From: Flavonifractor sp. An10
GTDB taxonomy: Bacteria > Bacillota > Clostridia > Oscillospirales > Oscillospiraceae
Assembly: GCF_002161215.1 (NCBI RefSeq)
Contig: NZ_NFMB01000003.1
Span: 186,001-250,000, forward strand
DNA length: 64,000 nt
Direction: 5' to 3'
Position 1 is the stretch's first letter, and the number at the start of each line of letters is the position of its first letter. The position numbers and the translations under genes were made by a program. The notes below the pieces were generated by a model, which saw only the letters and a list, made by a program, of their open reading frames with translations, was not told the DNA's origin and searched no databases. This document shows positions 15,557 through 24,915 of the stretch, one piece after another.

Positions 15557-16850
15557 TCAGGAGGAGGCTTCCGTGATCTGCTCCGTGAGGGCCCCGATGC
15601 GGGCGTTGAGGGCGTCCACGTCCGGCGTGTCCACCGGCTCGTTGGTCAGGCCGTATTCCGCCTTGAGGGAGAGGATGCGCTTCACACTCTCGTCCAGGCA
15701 CTCCGGGGAGATGCGGCCGCTGTCCACCGCCTTCAGCAGGGCGTCCCGGGCCGCCGTCAGGTTGTCCGCGCCGTGGCACACCAGCAGCAGGTCGCACCCG
15801 GCCTCCACCGCCAGCACGGCGGCCTCCCCCATGCCGTAGGTGTTGGAGACCGCCCCCATGGTGAGATCGTCGGTGCACACCACGCCGTCAAAGCCCATCT
15901 CCTCCCGCAGCAGGCCGGTGACCACCCTGTGGGACAGAGAGGCGGGATAGTCGGGATCCACCTGGCTTAAAAGAATGTGGGCCACCATGACGGCGGGGGC
16001 GGAGGGGCCGGCCTGTGCGCCGAAATAGTCCTCCTGGTTCAGAACCATATTGAAGGGCACCAGCTCGCTCTGCCACAGCTCCTCCAGGCTCTTGTCCACC
16101 ACGGGCAGGGCCACATGGGAGTCCACCGAGGTGTCCCCGTGGCCGGGGAAATGCTTCACCACCGGGATCACGCCCCCCTGCTCCTCCATGCTCTCCACCG
16201 CGGACATGCCGAAAAAGGCAGTCCACTCCCAGTCATTGCCGAAGGCCCGGTCGCCGATCACCGTGTTGTCGGGGTTAGACCAGATGTCCAGGCTGGGGGC
16301 GAAGTCCATGTTGAAGCCGAAGGCGGCGCACTCCTCCGCCAGCAGCGCCCCGTAGGCGGCTCCCACGCCCTCGGTGTCCAGGGTCTGCCCCACGCTCCAG
16401 GCGCTGGGGGTGCGCTCCACCTCCGGGGGCATCCGATCCACCCGGCCCCCCTCCTGATCCACGCAGAGGAACAGCGGGGTGTAGTCCCCGTTGAGATCCT
16501 TCAGGCCGTTGGTGAGCTCCGCCAGCTGCCCGGCGCTCTCCACGTTGCGGCCGAAGAGGATCACGCCGCCCACCTGGTAGTCCTGGACGGCCTGTACCGC
16601 GTCCTGCCCCAGCTGGTGCCCTCGATGCCCGCCACCAACAGCTGGGAGACCTTCTGCTCGTGCTCATGGCCGCCGGCCTCCGCGATGGTCGGGGTGGGGG
16701 TGGGCTCCGGCGTGGGCGTGGGGACGGGGCGGCCGCCGGCGTGGTCTCCGCCGCCGGGGTATCGGTGGGCTGGGCCGGTAGGGCGGCGCAGCCGGCGGTC
16801 AGAACAAATACAACCAGCAATAGGCCCGCCAGAAGATTCCGTTTTGTCAT
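15557..16850 (-). pseudogene. glycoside hydrolase family 3 (NagZ-like) lipoprotein, two frameshifts
   Basis: The start at 16850 encodes a lipoprotein signal (MTKRNLLAGLLLVVFVLTAG then Cys) and a Pro/Thr-rich linker. The reading frame shifts near 16715-16745 (restoring TPTPEPTPTP and HEHEQKVSQLLVAGIEG) and again near 16615-16625 (restoring HQLGQDAVQAVQDYQVGG). From 16573 down to 15557 the frame is intact with the GH3 signature KHFPGHGDTSVDSH and a nucleophile region GVVCTDDLTMGAV. It would cleave N-acetylglucosamine or a similar beta-linked sugar from peptidoglycan. The ATG overlaps the rnr stop (ATGA). The shifts may be real decay or sequence errors. Confidence 0.75.
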
Positions 16851-18910
16851 CGCTTTTTCCGTCCTTTCCGCCCTTTGGGCACGTGCATGGCCCGGCGGTT
16901 GCCCCGGTGCTTCTCCCGCCGGGGCGGTCTGGGGGCCTCCTCCCTTTTCTCCCTGCGGGCGGCCCGGGGGAGCGGATCCACGCCGGGGAGGGTGAAGTCG
17001 ATCTGCCCCGTGGTGGGGTCGGCGGCGGCGCATACCACCTCCAGGGGAGCGCCGAAGGTGTAGGAGGCGCCGCCCCCCTCGCTCACCAGGGTGAGGCGGC
17101 TCTCGTCGTACTGCCAGCCCTGGCCGGGCAGGGCCTCCACGGGGAGCAGACCCTCCACCCCGCTGGGCAGCATGACGAACAGGCCGAAGCGGGTGACCCC
17201 CGACACCACGCCGGCAAAGGTCTCCCCCAGATGGCCGTGCATGAACTCCGCCATGTACCGCTTTTCGATCTCCCGCTCGGCGGTCTGGGCGGCGATCTCC
17301 CGCTGGGAGGACTGCACCGCCGCCTTCTGCACCGCGGCAGCCAGCTTCTTCTCCCGCTGGCCGGTCAGCTTCCCGTCCAGCAGGGCGGTGAGGATGCGGT
17401 GAACCATGAGATCCGGATAGCGGCGGATGGGGGAGGTGAAGTGGCAGTAGTACTTGGCCCCCAGGCCGAAGTGGCCCAGGTTCTCCCCGTCGTACCGGGC
17501 TTTCATCAGGGCGCGGAGCACCATCATGGACACGGCGGCCTCCTCCGGCTTGCCCCTGGAAGCGTCCAGCAGCTTCTGGAGGGAGGGGCCGTCGGCCTCC
17601 TTCAGATCGTACCCCAGGGGGGCCACCATGGTGCGCAGGGCCTCGGCCTTGTCGGGGGAGGGTTTCTCGTGCACCCGGTAGACGCAGGGCTTGTCCAGCT
17701 TGTTCAGGTGCTCTGCCACGCACTCGTTGGCGGCGAGCATGAAGGACTCGATCAGGGCCTCGCTGACCCCCTGGCTGTGCACCGCCACGTCCACCGGCGC
17801 GCCGGTGTCGTCGCAGATCACATAGCTCTCCTTGGTGTCCAGCTCCAGGGCGCCCCGCCGCCGGCGGCGGCCCTCCAGCACCTTGGACAGGGCGGCCATG
17901 TCCTCCAGCATGGGCAGGATGTCCTGATACCGCTCCGCCAACGCCGGGTCGCCGTGGGAGAGCAGCACGTTGCAGTCCTCGTAGGTCATGCGTTCGGTGG
18001 TGCGGATCACGCTCTTGGCGATGGTGTGCTCCACCACCTCCCCCTCCGGCGTCAGGGTCATGATGCAGGACAGGGCCAGCCGGTCTGCCCGGGGGTTGAG
18101 GGAGCAGATGCCGTTGGACAGCTCCTTTGGCAGCATGGGCACCACCTGGTCGGCAAAGTACACCGACGTGCCCCGCTCCCATGCCTCCAGATCCAGGGCG
18201 GAGCCCTGGGTGACGTAGTGGCTCACGTCGGCGATGTGCACCCCCAGCACCCAGCGGCCCCGGCCGTCCTTCTCCAGGCTCACCGCGTCGTCCAGATCCT
18301 TGGAGGAGGCCCCGTCGATGGTGATGATGGTCTTGTCCCGGAGATCCAGCCGCCCGGCCTTGGCGGCTTCCTCCACCGCCTGGGGGGCGGCCATGGCCTC
18401 GGCCAGCACCGCGTCGGGGAAGTCCCGGCTGATGTCGTTCTGGTAGAGGATGGCGGCCACGGCGCTCTCCCGCTCCCCGGCGGGGCCGAACACCTCCCGC
18501 AGGGTGCCCATGGGGGGCAGCTTGGCGCTGCCGAAGCTGGTCATGGCTACGGCGGCCCGATCCCCCGCCCGGACATTGCGGCGCTTGGTGAGCACCTGGA
18601 TGGGGCCGGGCAGCTTGTCATTGTCCGGCTGGAGCCACAGCTCCCGGTTGTGTCTGGACAGAATGCCGGTGACCGTCTTGTTGGCCCGCCCGGTGACGGC
18701 GGACACCCGGGCGGAGCGGCGGCGGCCCTCCCCCTCCTCCTCCAGGGGCTGTATGCGCACCTGGTCGCCGTGCCACGCGCCCCCGTCGGAGCGGGGCGGG
18801 ATGAACCAGTCGTCCTCCCGGCTCTTTCCGTCCTCCGGCGTCACAAAGCCGAAGCCCCGGCTGGTGGCCTGATAGATGCCGGTGATCTCACCGGCCTGCT
18901 TGTCTCTCAT
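16847..18910 (-). CDS. rnr: ribonuclease R (RNB family 3'-5' exoribonuclease)
   Basis: A 687-aa protein. An N-terminal cold-shock-like region (GEITGIYQATSRGFGFVTPE) precedes the RNB catalytic domain with the Mg-binding segment TIDGASSKDLDDAVSLEK and the HIADVSHYV and TSPIRRYPDLMVHR motifs. A C-terminal S1 domain and a basic tail (RREKHRGNRRA) follow. It degrades structured RNA and helps tmRNA quality control. The ATG at 18910 has GGAAAGG at 9 bp; a start at 18919 would sit on the ribosome site. The neighbours secG-rnr are a common Firmicute pair. Confidence 0.93.
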   Translation of the reverse strand: MRDKQAGEITGIYQATSRGFGFVTPEDGKSREDDWFIPPRSDGGAWHGDQVRIQPLEEEGEGRRRSARVSAVTGRANKTVTGILSRHNRELWLQPDNDKLPGPIQVLTKRRNVRAGDRAAVAMTSFGSAKLPPMGTLREVFGPAGERESAVAAILYQNDISRDFPDAVLAEAMAAPQAVEEAAKAGRLDLRDKTIITIDGASSKDLDDAVSLEKDGRGRWVLGVHIADVSHYVTQGSALDLEAWERGTSVYFADQVVPMLPKELSNGICSLNPRADRLALSCIMTLTPEGEVVEHTIAKSVIRTTERMTYEDCNVLLSHGDPALAERYQDILPMLEDMAALSKVLEGRRRRRGALELDTKESYVICDDTGAPVDVAVHSQGVSEALIESFMLAANECVAEHLNKLDKPCVYRVHEKPSPDKAEALRTMVAPLGYDLKEADGPSLQKLLDASRGKPEEAAVSMMVLRALMKARYDGENLGHFGLGAKYYCHFTSPIRRYPDLMVHRILTALLDGKLTGQREKKLAAAVQKAAVQSSQREIAAQTAEREIEKRYMAEFMHGHLGETFAGVVSGVTRFGLFVMLPSGVEGLLPVEALPGQGWQYDESRLTLVSEGGGASYTFGAPLEVVCAAADPTTGQIDFTLPGVDPLPRAARREKREEAPRPPRREKHRGNRRAMHVPKGRKGRKKR

Positions 18911-18976
18911 ATGAAGCATCCTTTCCGCAGTCTGTCTGTTTTCCCTATTGTACCACAAAAAAGCGTCCGGGCATAC

Positions 18977-19010
18977 AAAAAGCGCCCTTCCGGCCGGAAG
19001 GGCGCTTTTG
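18977..19010 (-). terminator. terminator after secG
   Basis: The stem AAAAGCGCCCTTCC/GGAAGGGCGCTTTT lies between secG and rnr. Some read-through to rnr is likely because no clear separate rnr promoter is seen. Confidence 0.8.
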
Positions 19011-19019
19011 TGTTTCGGG

Positions 19020-19256
19020 TTACAGCAGGCACATCACAAAGGTCAGCACCACAAAGCCGATGGCCACCCACTTGGTCAGCTTGGCCAGCTTGGCGTCCCA
19101 GCTCTTGGCCTTGTTCTTGGCCATGAAGGTGTCGGCCACACCGGCGATGGCGCCGGACAGGCCCGCGCTCTTGCCGGACTGCAGCAGCACCACGGCGATC
19201 AGGAAGAGGGCGGCGGCCACCACAATAATGCTCAGAACCAGCATGGGAATGTTCAC
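19020..19256 (-). CDS. secG: preprotein translocase subunit SecG
   Basis: A 78-aa protein with two membrane helices (residues 5-25 and 58-77) separated by the conserved LLQSGKSAGLSGAI segment, diagnostic of SecG. It stabilises the SecYE channel during protein export. The GTG start at 19256 has AAAGGA upstream. It is expressed from a clear promoter at 19341-19369. Confidence 0.92.
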   Translation of the reverse strand: MNIPMLVLSIIVVAAALFLIAVVLLQSGKSAGLSGAIAGVADTFMAKNKAKSWDAKLAKLTKWVAIGFVVLTFVMCLL

Positions 19257-19340
19257 AATACATCGTCCTTTCGGCCCCGTCGGGGCAGTTTGTGCTATTT
19301 TGGGTGCGGCAAATCCGCGCGTTTCTCAAACGTGAATTAC

Positions 19341-19369
19341 ATGATAGCACATTCCCGCGCCGATTTCAA
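19341..19369 (-). promoter_or_regulatory. promoter of secG
   Basis: On the minus strand TTGAAA, a 17-bp spacer and TATCAT. Confidence 0.65.
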
Positions 19370-19385
19370 GGGCTTTTTGCAATTT

Positions 19386-21152
19386 TCAGCCGCCCCGGGC
19401 CAGTCTCCGGCTGGCCCGGCAGGTAGCCAGGAAGTACCCGCCGTACACCACCAGCAGGAGGAGGGCCGCCACGGCGCTGGAGGCGGCGGCGTCCACCCTG
19501 CCCACCTCGGCGATCACCTGGTTCACCGCCGTCATGCCCACCGCCGTATGCACCAGCGCCAGGGCCAGGGGGAGGAAAAAGGAGAGGAACACCTGGATGT
19601 CCACCGACCGGGCCCGCATGTTCTCCGGCGCGCCCAGCTGGGCCAGAATCCGGTAGCGGGGGGCGTTGTCTGCGGCCTGGGTGAGCTGCTGGAGAGCCAG
19701 CACCGCCGCCGAGGCCAGCAGGAACACCACCCCCAGGTACAGCCCCATGAACACCACCAGCACCTTGGTGCCCAGCAGCTCCATCCAGGTCTCCAGCCGG
19801 GTGGTGCAGCTGTAGGAACCCAGCTCGCCCAGGGTGGATACCGCCTCCTGGAACCGCGTCTCCGCCGCATTTTTGTCCCCGGCGTAGTCGGCCAGGAAGT
19901 ACCAGTAGTTGACATAGGCCCCCTGGGCCTCGCCGTCGGCCAGGACGTTCAGGCCCTCCCGCGTCAGGAAGGAGTCCGCCGCCTCCTGGCCCCAGCGGCC
20001 GGCAAAGGCGTCATAGACCGACTGGGTAATGGCCTGCCCCGCGTCAGAGCGGAGCACCGGGAAGGCGAGGGAGAAGGAACACTCCGTCTCCGGATCAAAG
20101 CCCCCCTCCGCCAGCAGGGCGGGGAGGTCTGCCGGCTCCTCCCCGTCGGGGTAGAACACCAGATTGGCGTCCTGGGGGAGCTCCTCCGCCGCCATCTGCT
20201 CCACCGTGTTGTTCAGGCCCACCGCGCTGGCGGTGATGCCGACGGCCAGCAGCAGCATGAGGCAGATCACCGTCATGGAGCGGTAGGTGGTGTTGATGCG
20301 GGCGTTGAACTGCCGCAGGACGAACATGTTGAGGTTTTTATAGTAGAGCTTCTTCCGGCTCCGGCACACCCGCAGCAGGAAGCCGGACAGGGAGCGGAAG
20401 AACAGCAGGGTGCCCAAACTGCCCAGGCCGATCATCACCCAGAACAGGGCGTCCACCCGCAGGATGCCCCGGGTGAGGAGCATGGCGTAGGCGATGGCAA
20501 GCAGAGCCGCCCCGGCCAGGAAGAGAGCCACCGACAACCCCAGGCTCTGGCTTTTCAGCTCCTGGTTCACCCGCTGGGCCTGCATCAGGTCGATGAGCCT
20601 GCACCGGGAGACGGCGAAGGCGTGGTAGGCCATCACCAGCAGGAAGATGGCGGCGAAGGCCAGGGCGGTCTTGCCCAGGGAGGGCAGGGAGACGGAGAAG
20701 GTGAACATGGTCATGGGCACGGCGAACAGCCCGGCGGTGAAGGCGGACAGGCCCCAGGCCGCCAGCACCCCCAGCCCCAGGCCCACCAGCAGGGCCAGCA
20801 GGCCCATGCCCGCCGTCTCCAGCAGCAGGAGCCGGGCCACCTGGCCCCGCCCCATGCCCAGCAGCAGGTAGGTGCCCAGCTCCTTCTTCCGCCGGCGGAT
20901 GAGGAAGCCGGAGGCGTAGAGGATCAAAAAGGCCAGCACCACCCACACAAAGACGGAGAGCATGCCCACCAGCTCCCGGATGGCCTGGGCGGTGGGGGCG
21001 GTGGGCCCGCTGCCCAGGTACTGGAACACCGCCTGGGTCTCCAGGGCGTTGAACACATAGAACAGGCACACGGCGAACACGATGGTGAGGAACCACACCC
21101 CGTAGTCCTTCACGCTGCGGCCCACGTTTTTGGCGGCCAGCTTAGAGAACAT
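19386..21152 (-). CDS. ABC transporter permease (FtsX/BceB type)
   Basis: About 588 aa with ten predicted membrane segments and a large extracytoplasmic region (about residues 320-460), the arrangement of BceB-type permeases that handle antimicrobial peptides. The N-terminus has KLAAKNVGRSVKDYGVWFLT, a usual BceB-like opening. The ATG at 21152 follows GGGAGGTGA; a GTG at 21164 would overlap that site. It overlaps the ATPase gene by 11 bp. No two-component system is next to it, unlike many Bce modules. Confidence 0.88.
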   Translation of the reverse strand: MFSKLAAKNVGRSVKDYGVWFLTIVFAVCLFYVFNALETQAVFQYLGSGPTAPTAQAIRELVGMLSVFVWVVLAFLILYASGFLIRRRKKELGTYLLLGMGRGQVARLLLLETAGMGLLALLVGLGLGVLAAWGLSAFTAGLFAVPMTMFTFSVSLPSLGKTALAFAAIFLLVMAYHAFAVSRCRLIDLMQAQRVNQELKSQSLGLSVALFLAGAALLAIAYAMLLTRGILRVDALFWVMIGLGSLGTLLFFRSLSGFLLRVCRSRKKLYYKNLNMFVLRQFNARINTTYRSMTVICLMLLLAVGITASAVGLNNTVEQMAAEELPQDANLVFYPDGEEPADLPALLAEGGFDPETECSFSLAFPVLRSDAGQAITQSVYDAFAGRWGQEAADSFLTREGLNVLADGEAQGAYVNYWYFLADYAGDKNAAETRFQEAVSTLGELGSYSCTTRLETWMELLGTKVLVVFMGLYLGVVFLLASAAVLALQQLTQAADNAPRYRILAQLGAPENMRARSVDIQVFLSFFLPLALALVHTAVGMTAVNQVIAEVGRVDAAASSAVAALLLLVVYGGYFLATCRASRRLARGG

Positions 21153-21909
21153 CGCTCTGGTCACCTCCCAGCGCGGTCACCACGCCGATGATCTCCCGGA
21201 AAAAGTCCCGCCGGCTCCTGCTCCCCCGCTCCAGCTGTGAGAAGATGGCCCCGTCCTGGAGGAAGAGGATGCGGTGGCAGTAGCTGGCGGTGAAGGCGTC
21301 GTGGGTCACCATGAGGATGGTGGCCGCCCGCTGCCGGTTGAGCACCTCGAACCGATCCAGCAGCAGCTTGGCCGACTTGGAGTCCAGGGCGCCGGTGGGC
21401 TCGTCGGCCAGCACCAGGGCCGGGTCGGTGATGATGGCCCGGGCCGCCGCCGTCCGCTGCCGCTGGCCGCCGGAGAGCTGGTAGGGGTACTGGTTCAGGC
21501 AGTCCGCCAGGCCCAGCAGCTCCGCCGTCTCCCGCACCCGGCCCTCAATCTCCCCCGGCGGGGTCTTGCGGATGGTGAGGGCCAGGGCGATGTTCTCAAA
21601 GGCGGTGAGGGTATCCAGCAGGTTGCAGTCCTGGAACACAAAGCCCAGCCGCTCCCGGCGGAAGCGGGTCAGCTCCCGGGCTTTCATGGCGGTCACGTCC
21701 CGGCCCTCCACCCGGATATGCCCCGCCGTGGGGGTGTCGATGGTAGCCACGCAGTTGAGCAGGGTGCTCTTGCCGCTGCCCGACGCGCCCATGACGCCCA
21801 CAAACTCCCCCTTTGCCACCGTGAAGCTCACGTCATCCACCGCCCGGGTGACGCTGCCCCGCCTGCCATAGTCCCGGCGGAGATGCTCCACCGCTAAAAT
21901 TGTCTCCAT
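21142..21909 (-). CDS. ABC transporter ATPase (MacB/BceA type)
   Basis: A 255-aa ATPase with Walker A GASGSGKST, signature LSGGQRQR, Walker B LVLADEPTGALDS and the switch His in VTHD. It pairs with the downstream FtsX-like permease. GAGGAGG precedes the ATG. The last 35 residues extend past the ATPase core. Export of, or resistance to, a peptide or lipid-linked compound is inferred. Confidence 0.92.
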   Translation of the reverse strand: METILAVEHLRRDYGRRGSVTRAVDDVSFTVAKGEFVGVMGASGSGKSTLLNCVATIDTPTAGHIRVEGRDVTAMKARELTRFRRERLGFVFQDCNLLDTLTAFENIALALTIRKTPPGEIEGRVRETAELLGLADCLNQYPYQLSGGQRQRTAAARAIITDPALVLADEPTGALDSKSAKLLLDRFEVLNRQRAATILMVTHDAFTASYCHRILFLQDGAIFSQLERGSRSRRDFFREIIGVVTALGGDQSDVL

Positions 21910-22034
21910 GGTACGACCTCCTCATCTTGGTTGGGAAAATCATACCAGAGAGATCTTAAAAAAAGCTAAATGCCCCCTTACACTTTTGTGAAGGCTTTCC
22001 GTCAGGTTTTGGACAGGATTTTTTCCGTCTGGTC

Positions 22035-22062
22035 TTGATTTATTTTTTAGATGCTTTATAAT
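22035..22062 (+). promoter_or_regulatory. promoter of ridA
   Basis: TTGATT (22035-22040), a 16-bp spacer and TATAAT (22057-22062), 68 bp before the ATG. Confidence 0.65.
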
Positions 22063-22129
22063 GGTCTCTGCCAACCCCGCCCCGCAGAGGGGCGAGCGCA
22101 CCATACCATAGAAACAGGAGGAATTTCCC

Positions 22130-22498
22130 ATGAACGTGATTGATACCAAGAATGCCCCCGGCGCCATCGGCCCCTACTCCCAGGCCTATGAGGTCAACGG
22201 CCTGATCTTCACCTCCGGCCAGCTGCCGGTGAACCCCGCCGACGGCACCATCCCCGAGGGCATCGCCGCCCAGGCCGAGTGGAGCTGCAAGAACGTGGGC
22301 GCCATTCTGGAGGCCGCCGGCTCCGGCCTGGACAAGGTGGTCAAGACCACCTGCTTCCTGGCCGACATTGCCGATTTCGCCGCCTTCAACGAGGTGTACG
22401 GCAAGTTCTTCACCTCCAAGCCCGCCCGCTCCTGCTTCGCCGTGAAGGATCTGCCCAAGGGCGCCCTGTGCGAGATCGAGGCCATCGCCGTCAAGTAA
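22130..22498 (+). CDS. ridA: RidA family enamine/imine deaminase
   Basis: A 122-aa YjgF/RidA protein of standard length with GAIGPYSQAYEVNGLIFTSGQ, the region around Arg104 (SKPARSCFAV) and the C-terminal CEIEAIAVK. RidA hydrolyses 2-aminoacrylate and similar reactive enamines, protecting PLP enzymes. A GGAGGA site precedes the ATG. It lies at the head of the purine-degradation island, where YgeX is expected to release 2-aminoacrylate, so a protective role there is plausible. Confidence 0.92.
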   Translation: MNVIDTKNAPGAIGPYSQAYEVNGLIFTSGQLPVNPADGTIPEGIAAQAEWSCKNVGAILEAAGSGLDKVVKTTCFLADIADFAAFNEVYGKFFTSKPARSCFAVKDLPKGALCEIEAIAVK

Positions 22499-22516
22499 TT
22501 TCCCCCATAAACCATG

Positions 22517-22548
22517 CAAAGGCCGCGGAGTCTTCTCCGCGGCCTTTG
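22517..22548 (+). terminator. terminator of ridA
   Basis: The stem AAAGGCCGCGGAG-TCTT-CTCCGCGGCCTTT. Confidence 0.85.
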
Positions 22549-22603
22549 TCTGTTCTGCACAAAAAACGGCTCGGTTTTTTTCCGCCCGGTTTCGCTTTTT
22601 CCC

Positions 22604-22632
22604 TTGCATCCCCTGCCCAAAAGGTTTATAGT
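22604..22632 (+). promoter_or_regulatory. promoter of the purine permease gene
   Basis: TTGCAT (22604-22609), a 17-bp spacer and TATAGT (22627-22632). A related operator-like sequence, GCTAAAAACTTTTTG, follows at 22657-22671 in the leader. Confidence 0.5.
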
Positions 22633-22684
22633 TTGGTTAGCAGAAAATATATTAGTGCTAAAAACTTTTTGTGAGGTAACGGGA

Positions 22685-24016
22685 ATGAACACCAAGCCCA
22701 CCGGCCAGACCGACGTCGTCTTTCAGTGGCAGGGGATTCCCCAGCCCGGTCAGCTCGTCCCCCTGGGTCTCCAGCATGTGGTGGCCGCCGTGGTGGGGAT
22801 CATCACCCCCGCCATGCTCATCGCCGACGTGTGCGGCATCACCGGCAGCGACCGCACCCTCATGATCCAGGTGTCGCTGCTCCTCACCGCCCTGGCCACC
22901 CTGCTCCAGCTCTTCCCCCTCTTCCGGCGCATCGGCGCCGGGCTGCCCGTGGTCATGGGCATCAGCTTTGCCTACATCCCCACCCTTCAGGCCATTGGCG
23001 GCCAGTTCGGCCTGCCCACCATCCTGGGGGCGGAGATTGTGGGCGGTGTGGTGGCCATCGTGTTCGGCCTGTTCGTCAAGTGGATCCGCCCCCTGTTCCC
23101 GCCCCTGGTGACGGGCACGGTGATCTTCACCATCGGCCTGTCCCTCTACCCCACCGCCGTGCGCTACATGGCCGGCGGCAGCGGAAGCGAGTGGTTCGGC
23201 ACGCCCAAGAGCTGGCTGGTGGCCCTGGTCACCCTGGCGGTGGTGGTGTTCCTCAACAACTTCACCAAGGGCATCCTCAAGCTGGCCTCCATCCTCATCG
23301 GCATGATCGCGGGCTACCTTCTGTCCCTCTGCCTGGGCATGGTGGATCTGTCCGGCGTGGGCGGCTCGGCCTGGTTTGCCCTGCCCGAGTTCATGCCCTT
23401 TGAGATCAAGTTCGTCCCCGCCGCCTGCGTGTCCCTGGGCATCGTGTACGTGGTCAACGCGGTGCAGACCATCGGCGATCTGTCCTCCACCACCATGGGC
23501 GGCATGGATCGGATGCCCACCGACAGGGAGCTGTCCGGCGGCATCATCGGCCAGGGGATCATGAGCATCCTGGGGGCCTTCTTCGGCGGCCTGCCCGCCG
23601 CCACCTACAGTCAGAATGTGGGCATCGTCACCGTCAACAAGGTCATCAACCGGGCGGTGTTCGCCCTGGCGGCAGTGATCCTGCTGGTGGCGGGGCTCAT
23701 GCCCAAATTCGCCTCCCTGCTCACCACCATCCCCCAGTGCGTCATCGGCGGCGCCACCATCTCCGTGTTCGCCACCATCACCATGACCGGCATCCGCATG
23801 ATCACCGAGGGGGGCTTCACCCCCCGCAAGAGCGCGGTGGTGGGCCTGGCCGTGGCCCTGGGCGTGGGCATCACCCAGGTGTCCGGCTGCCTGTCCGGCG
23901 CGGGCTTCCCGGAGTGGGTCAGCACCGTGTTCGGCTCCTCCTCCGTGGTGGTCTCCACCCTGGCGGCCATCCTGCTCAACCTGATCCTCCCCAGGGAGAG
24001 GGAAGACAAGGCGTAA
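22685..24016 (+). CDS. NCS2 family purine (xanthine/urate) permease
   Basis: A 443-aa membrane transporter of the nucleobase-cation symporter 2 family. Features are LVPLGLQHVVAAVVGII at the first helix, QTIGDLSSTTMGGMDR and GGLPAATYSQNVGIV (the family's signature regions), and about 12-14 hydrophobic segments. NCS2 proteins import xanthine, urate or uracil with protons. Xanthine or urate is inferred here from the adjacent ssnA/xdh/yge genes. The ATG at 22685 follows GAGGTAACGGG; upstream in-frame codons are not part of the family. Confidence 0.88.
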   Translation: MNTKPTGQTDVVFQWQGIPQPGQLVPLGLQHVVAAVVGIITPAMLIADVCGITGSDRTLMIQVSLLLTALATLLQLFPLFRRIGAGLPVVMGISFAYIPTLQAIGGQFGLPTILGAEIVGGVVAIVFGLFVKWIRPLFPPLVTGTVIFTIGLSLYPTAVRYMAGGSGSEWFGTPKSWLVALVTLAVVVFLNNFTKGILKLASILIGMIAGYLLSLCLGMVDLSGVGGSAWFALPEFMPFEIKFVPAACVSLGIVYVVNAVQTIGDLSSTTMGGMDRMPTDRELSGGIIGQGIMSILGAFFGGLPAATYSQNVGIVTVNKVINRAVFALAAVILLVAGLMPKFASLLTTIPQCVIGGATISVFATITMTGIRMITEGGFTPRKSAVVGLAVALGVGITQVSGCLSGAGFPEWVSTVFGSSSVVVSTLAAILLNLILPREREDKA

Positions 24017-24019
24017 AAA

Positions 24020-24053
24020 CGGGCCCGGCCGCGCAGGCGGCCGGGCTCTTTTG
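24020..24053. terminator. bidirectional terminator between permease and regulator
   Basis: The stem GGGCCCGGCCGC/GCGGCCGGGCTC with A and T runs on the two sides; the genes converge here. Confidence 0.75.
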
Positions 24054-24055
24054 GT

Positions 24056-24703
24056 CTACTCCTTTGCCTCGTCGATGTAGCTGTACAGGGTGTACTTGGA
24101 GATGCCGAAGTACTTGCACACCTTGTCGCCGCTCTTGGTGATGAGGAAGGCCCCGGTCTCGTTGAGGAACTGGATGGCCTTCACCTTGTCCTCCTTGTTC
24201 ATCAGGGCCACCGGCTTGCCCACCAGCTTGACGCTCTGCTCAATGAGCTCGTCCAGCAGGTCGGACACGTTGCGGGAGATGGCCTCCGGCTCCTTGCTCT
24301 CCTGCTCGGTGGCGGTGAACTGCTTGAGCTGGTTCTCCATGGCCATCATCAGGGTGATGTCGTAGTTGATGCCGAAGATGCCGATGGGCACCCCGTCGTC
24401 CCCCCGGATGTAGAGGGTGGTGGACTTGAGGATCTTCCCGTCCCTGGTACGGGTCAGATAGCACAGGTGATCCTTCAGCTGGGCCGGGTCGCCCCGCAGG
24501 GCCTCCAGCACCACGTGGGAGGGGCCGTCCCCCACCTTGCGGCCGGTGACGTGGCCGTTCTCGATGGCCACAATGGAGCTCTCCGGATCGTTGGAGGCCA
24601 GGTCGTGAACCACCACCTCACAGTTGGGGCCGAACTGGCCGGCGATCCCGCGGGCCAGCTGGAACAGAAATTGCAGTGTGGACGCGTCGGGCATGTGCTC
24701 CAC
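24056..24703 (-). CDS. YheO/DauR-type PAS-HTH transcriptional regulator
   Basis: A 215-aa regulator. A YheO-like PAS domain (about residues 10-120, with VVVHDLASNDPESSIVAIENG and GIFGINYD) is joined to a C-terminal helix-turn-helix (AIQFLNETGAFLITKSGDKV, then CKYFGISKYTLYSYI) as in DauR. Family members sense amino-acid-like or other small metabolites. It is divergent from ssnA and placed within the purine gene set, so it is the best candidate for the local regulator. AGAGGTGG precedes the ATG. Confidence 0.88.
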   Translation of the reverse strand: MEHMPDASTLQFLFQLARGIAGQFGPNCEVVVHDLASNDPESSIVAIENGHVTGRKVGDGPSHVVLEALRGDPAQLKDHLCYLTRTRDGKILKSTTLYIRGDDGVPIGIFGINYDITLMMAMENQLKQFTATEQESKEPEAISRNVSDLLDELIEQSVKLVGKPVALMNKEDKVKAIQFLNETGAFLITKSGDKVCKYFGISKYTLYSYIDEAKE

Positions 24704-24730
24704 CTCTTTCCTCTGGGTTTTGGTGCTACT

Positions 24731-24758
24731 ATTGTATCACGAAGGCGAAATTTTGCAA
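24731..24758 (-). promoter_or_regulatory. promoter of the YheO/DauR-type regulator
   Basis: On the minus strand TTGCAA (24753-24758), a 16-bp spacer and TACAAT (24731-24736). Confidence 0.65.
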
Positions 24759-24773
24759 GAAAAATTATGTAAG

Positions 24774-24788
24774 CTAAAAATTTTTTAG
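24774..24788. promoter_or_regulatory. shared 15-bp operator, ssnA/regulator copy
   Basis: CTAAAAATTTTTTAG, a near-perfect inverted repeat. It lies 15 bp from the regulator's -35 box and 18 bp from the ssnA -35 box. The identical 15-mer lies upstream of the ygeX promoter (32389-32403). Likely bound by the adjacent regulator, as an activator site judging by its position upstream of -35. Confidence 0.65.
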
Positions 24789-24806
24789 TTTTTCCAACAA
24801 AATCTC

Positions 24807-24835
24807 TTGCAAGTTGTGCGTTCTTGTGATATGAT
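24807..24835 (+). promoter_or_regulatory. promoter of ssnA
   Basis: TTGCAA (24807-24812), a 17-bp spacer and TATGAT (24830-24835). Confidence 0.7.
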
Positions 24836-24915
24836 ACAGAAAGAAAGCGGATAAATCTGTACACAGTATACAAAAAACAAGTTGATCATTGGTTGAGCTG
24901 CAACGGAGTGCTTCG

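Noticed and set aside
22545-22684. Purine riboswitch upstream of the NCS2 permease
   Set aside because: The leader after the promoter is only about 50 nt and lacks the conserved three-way-junction words of guanine/adenine aptamers.
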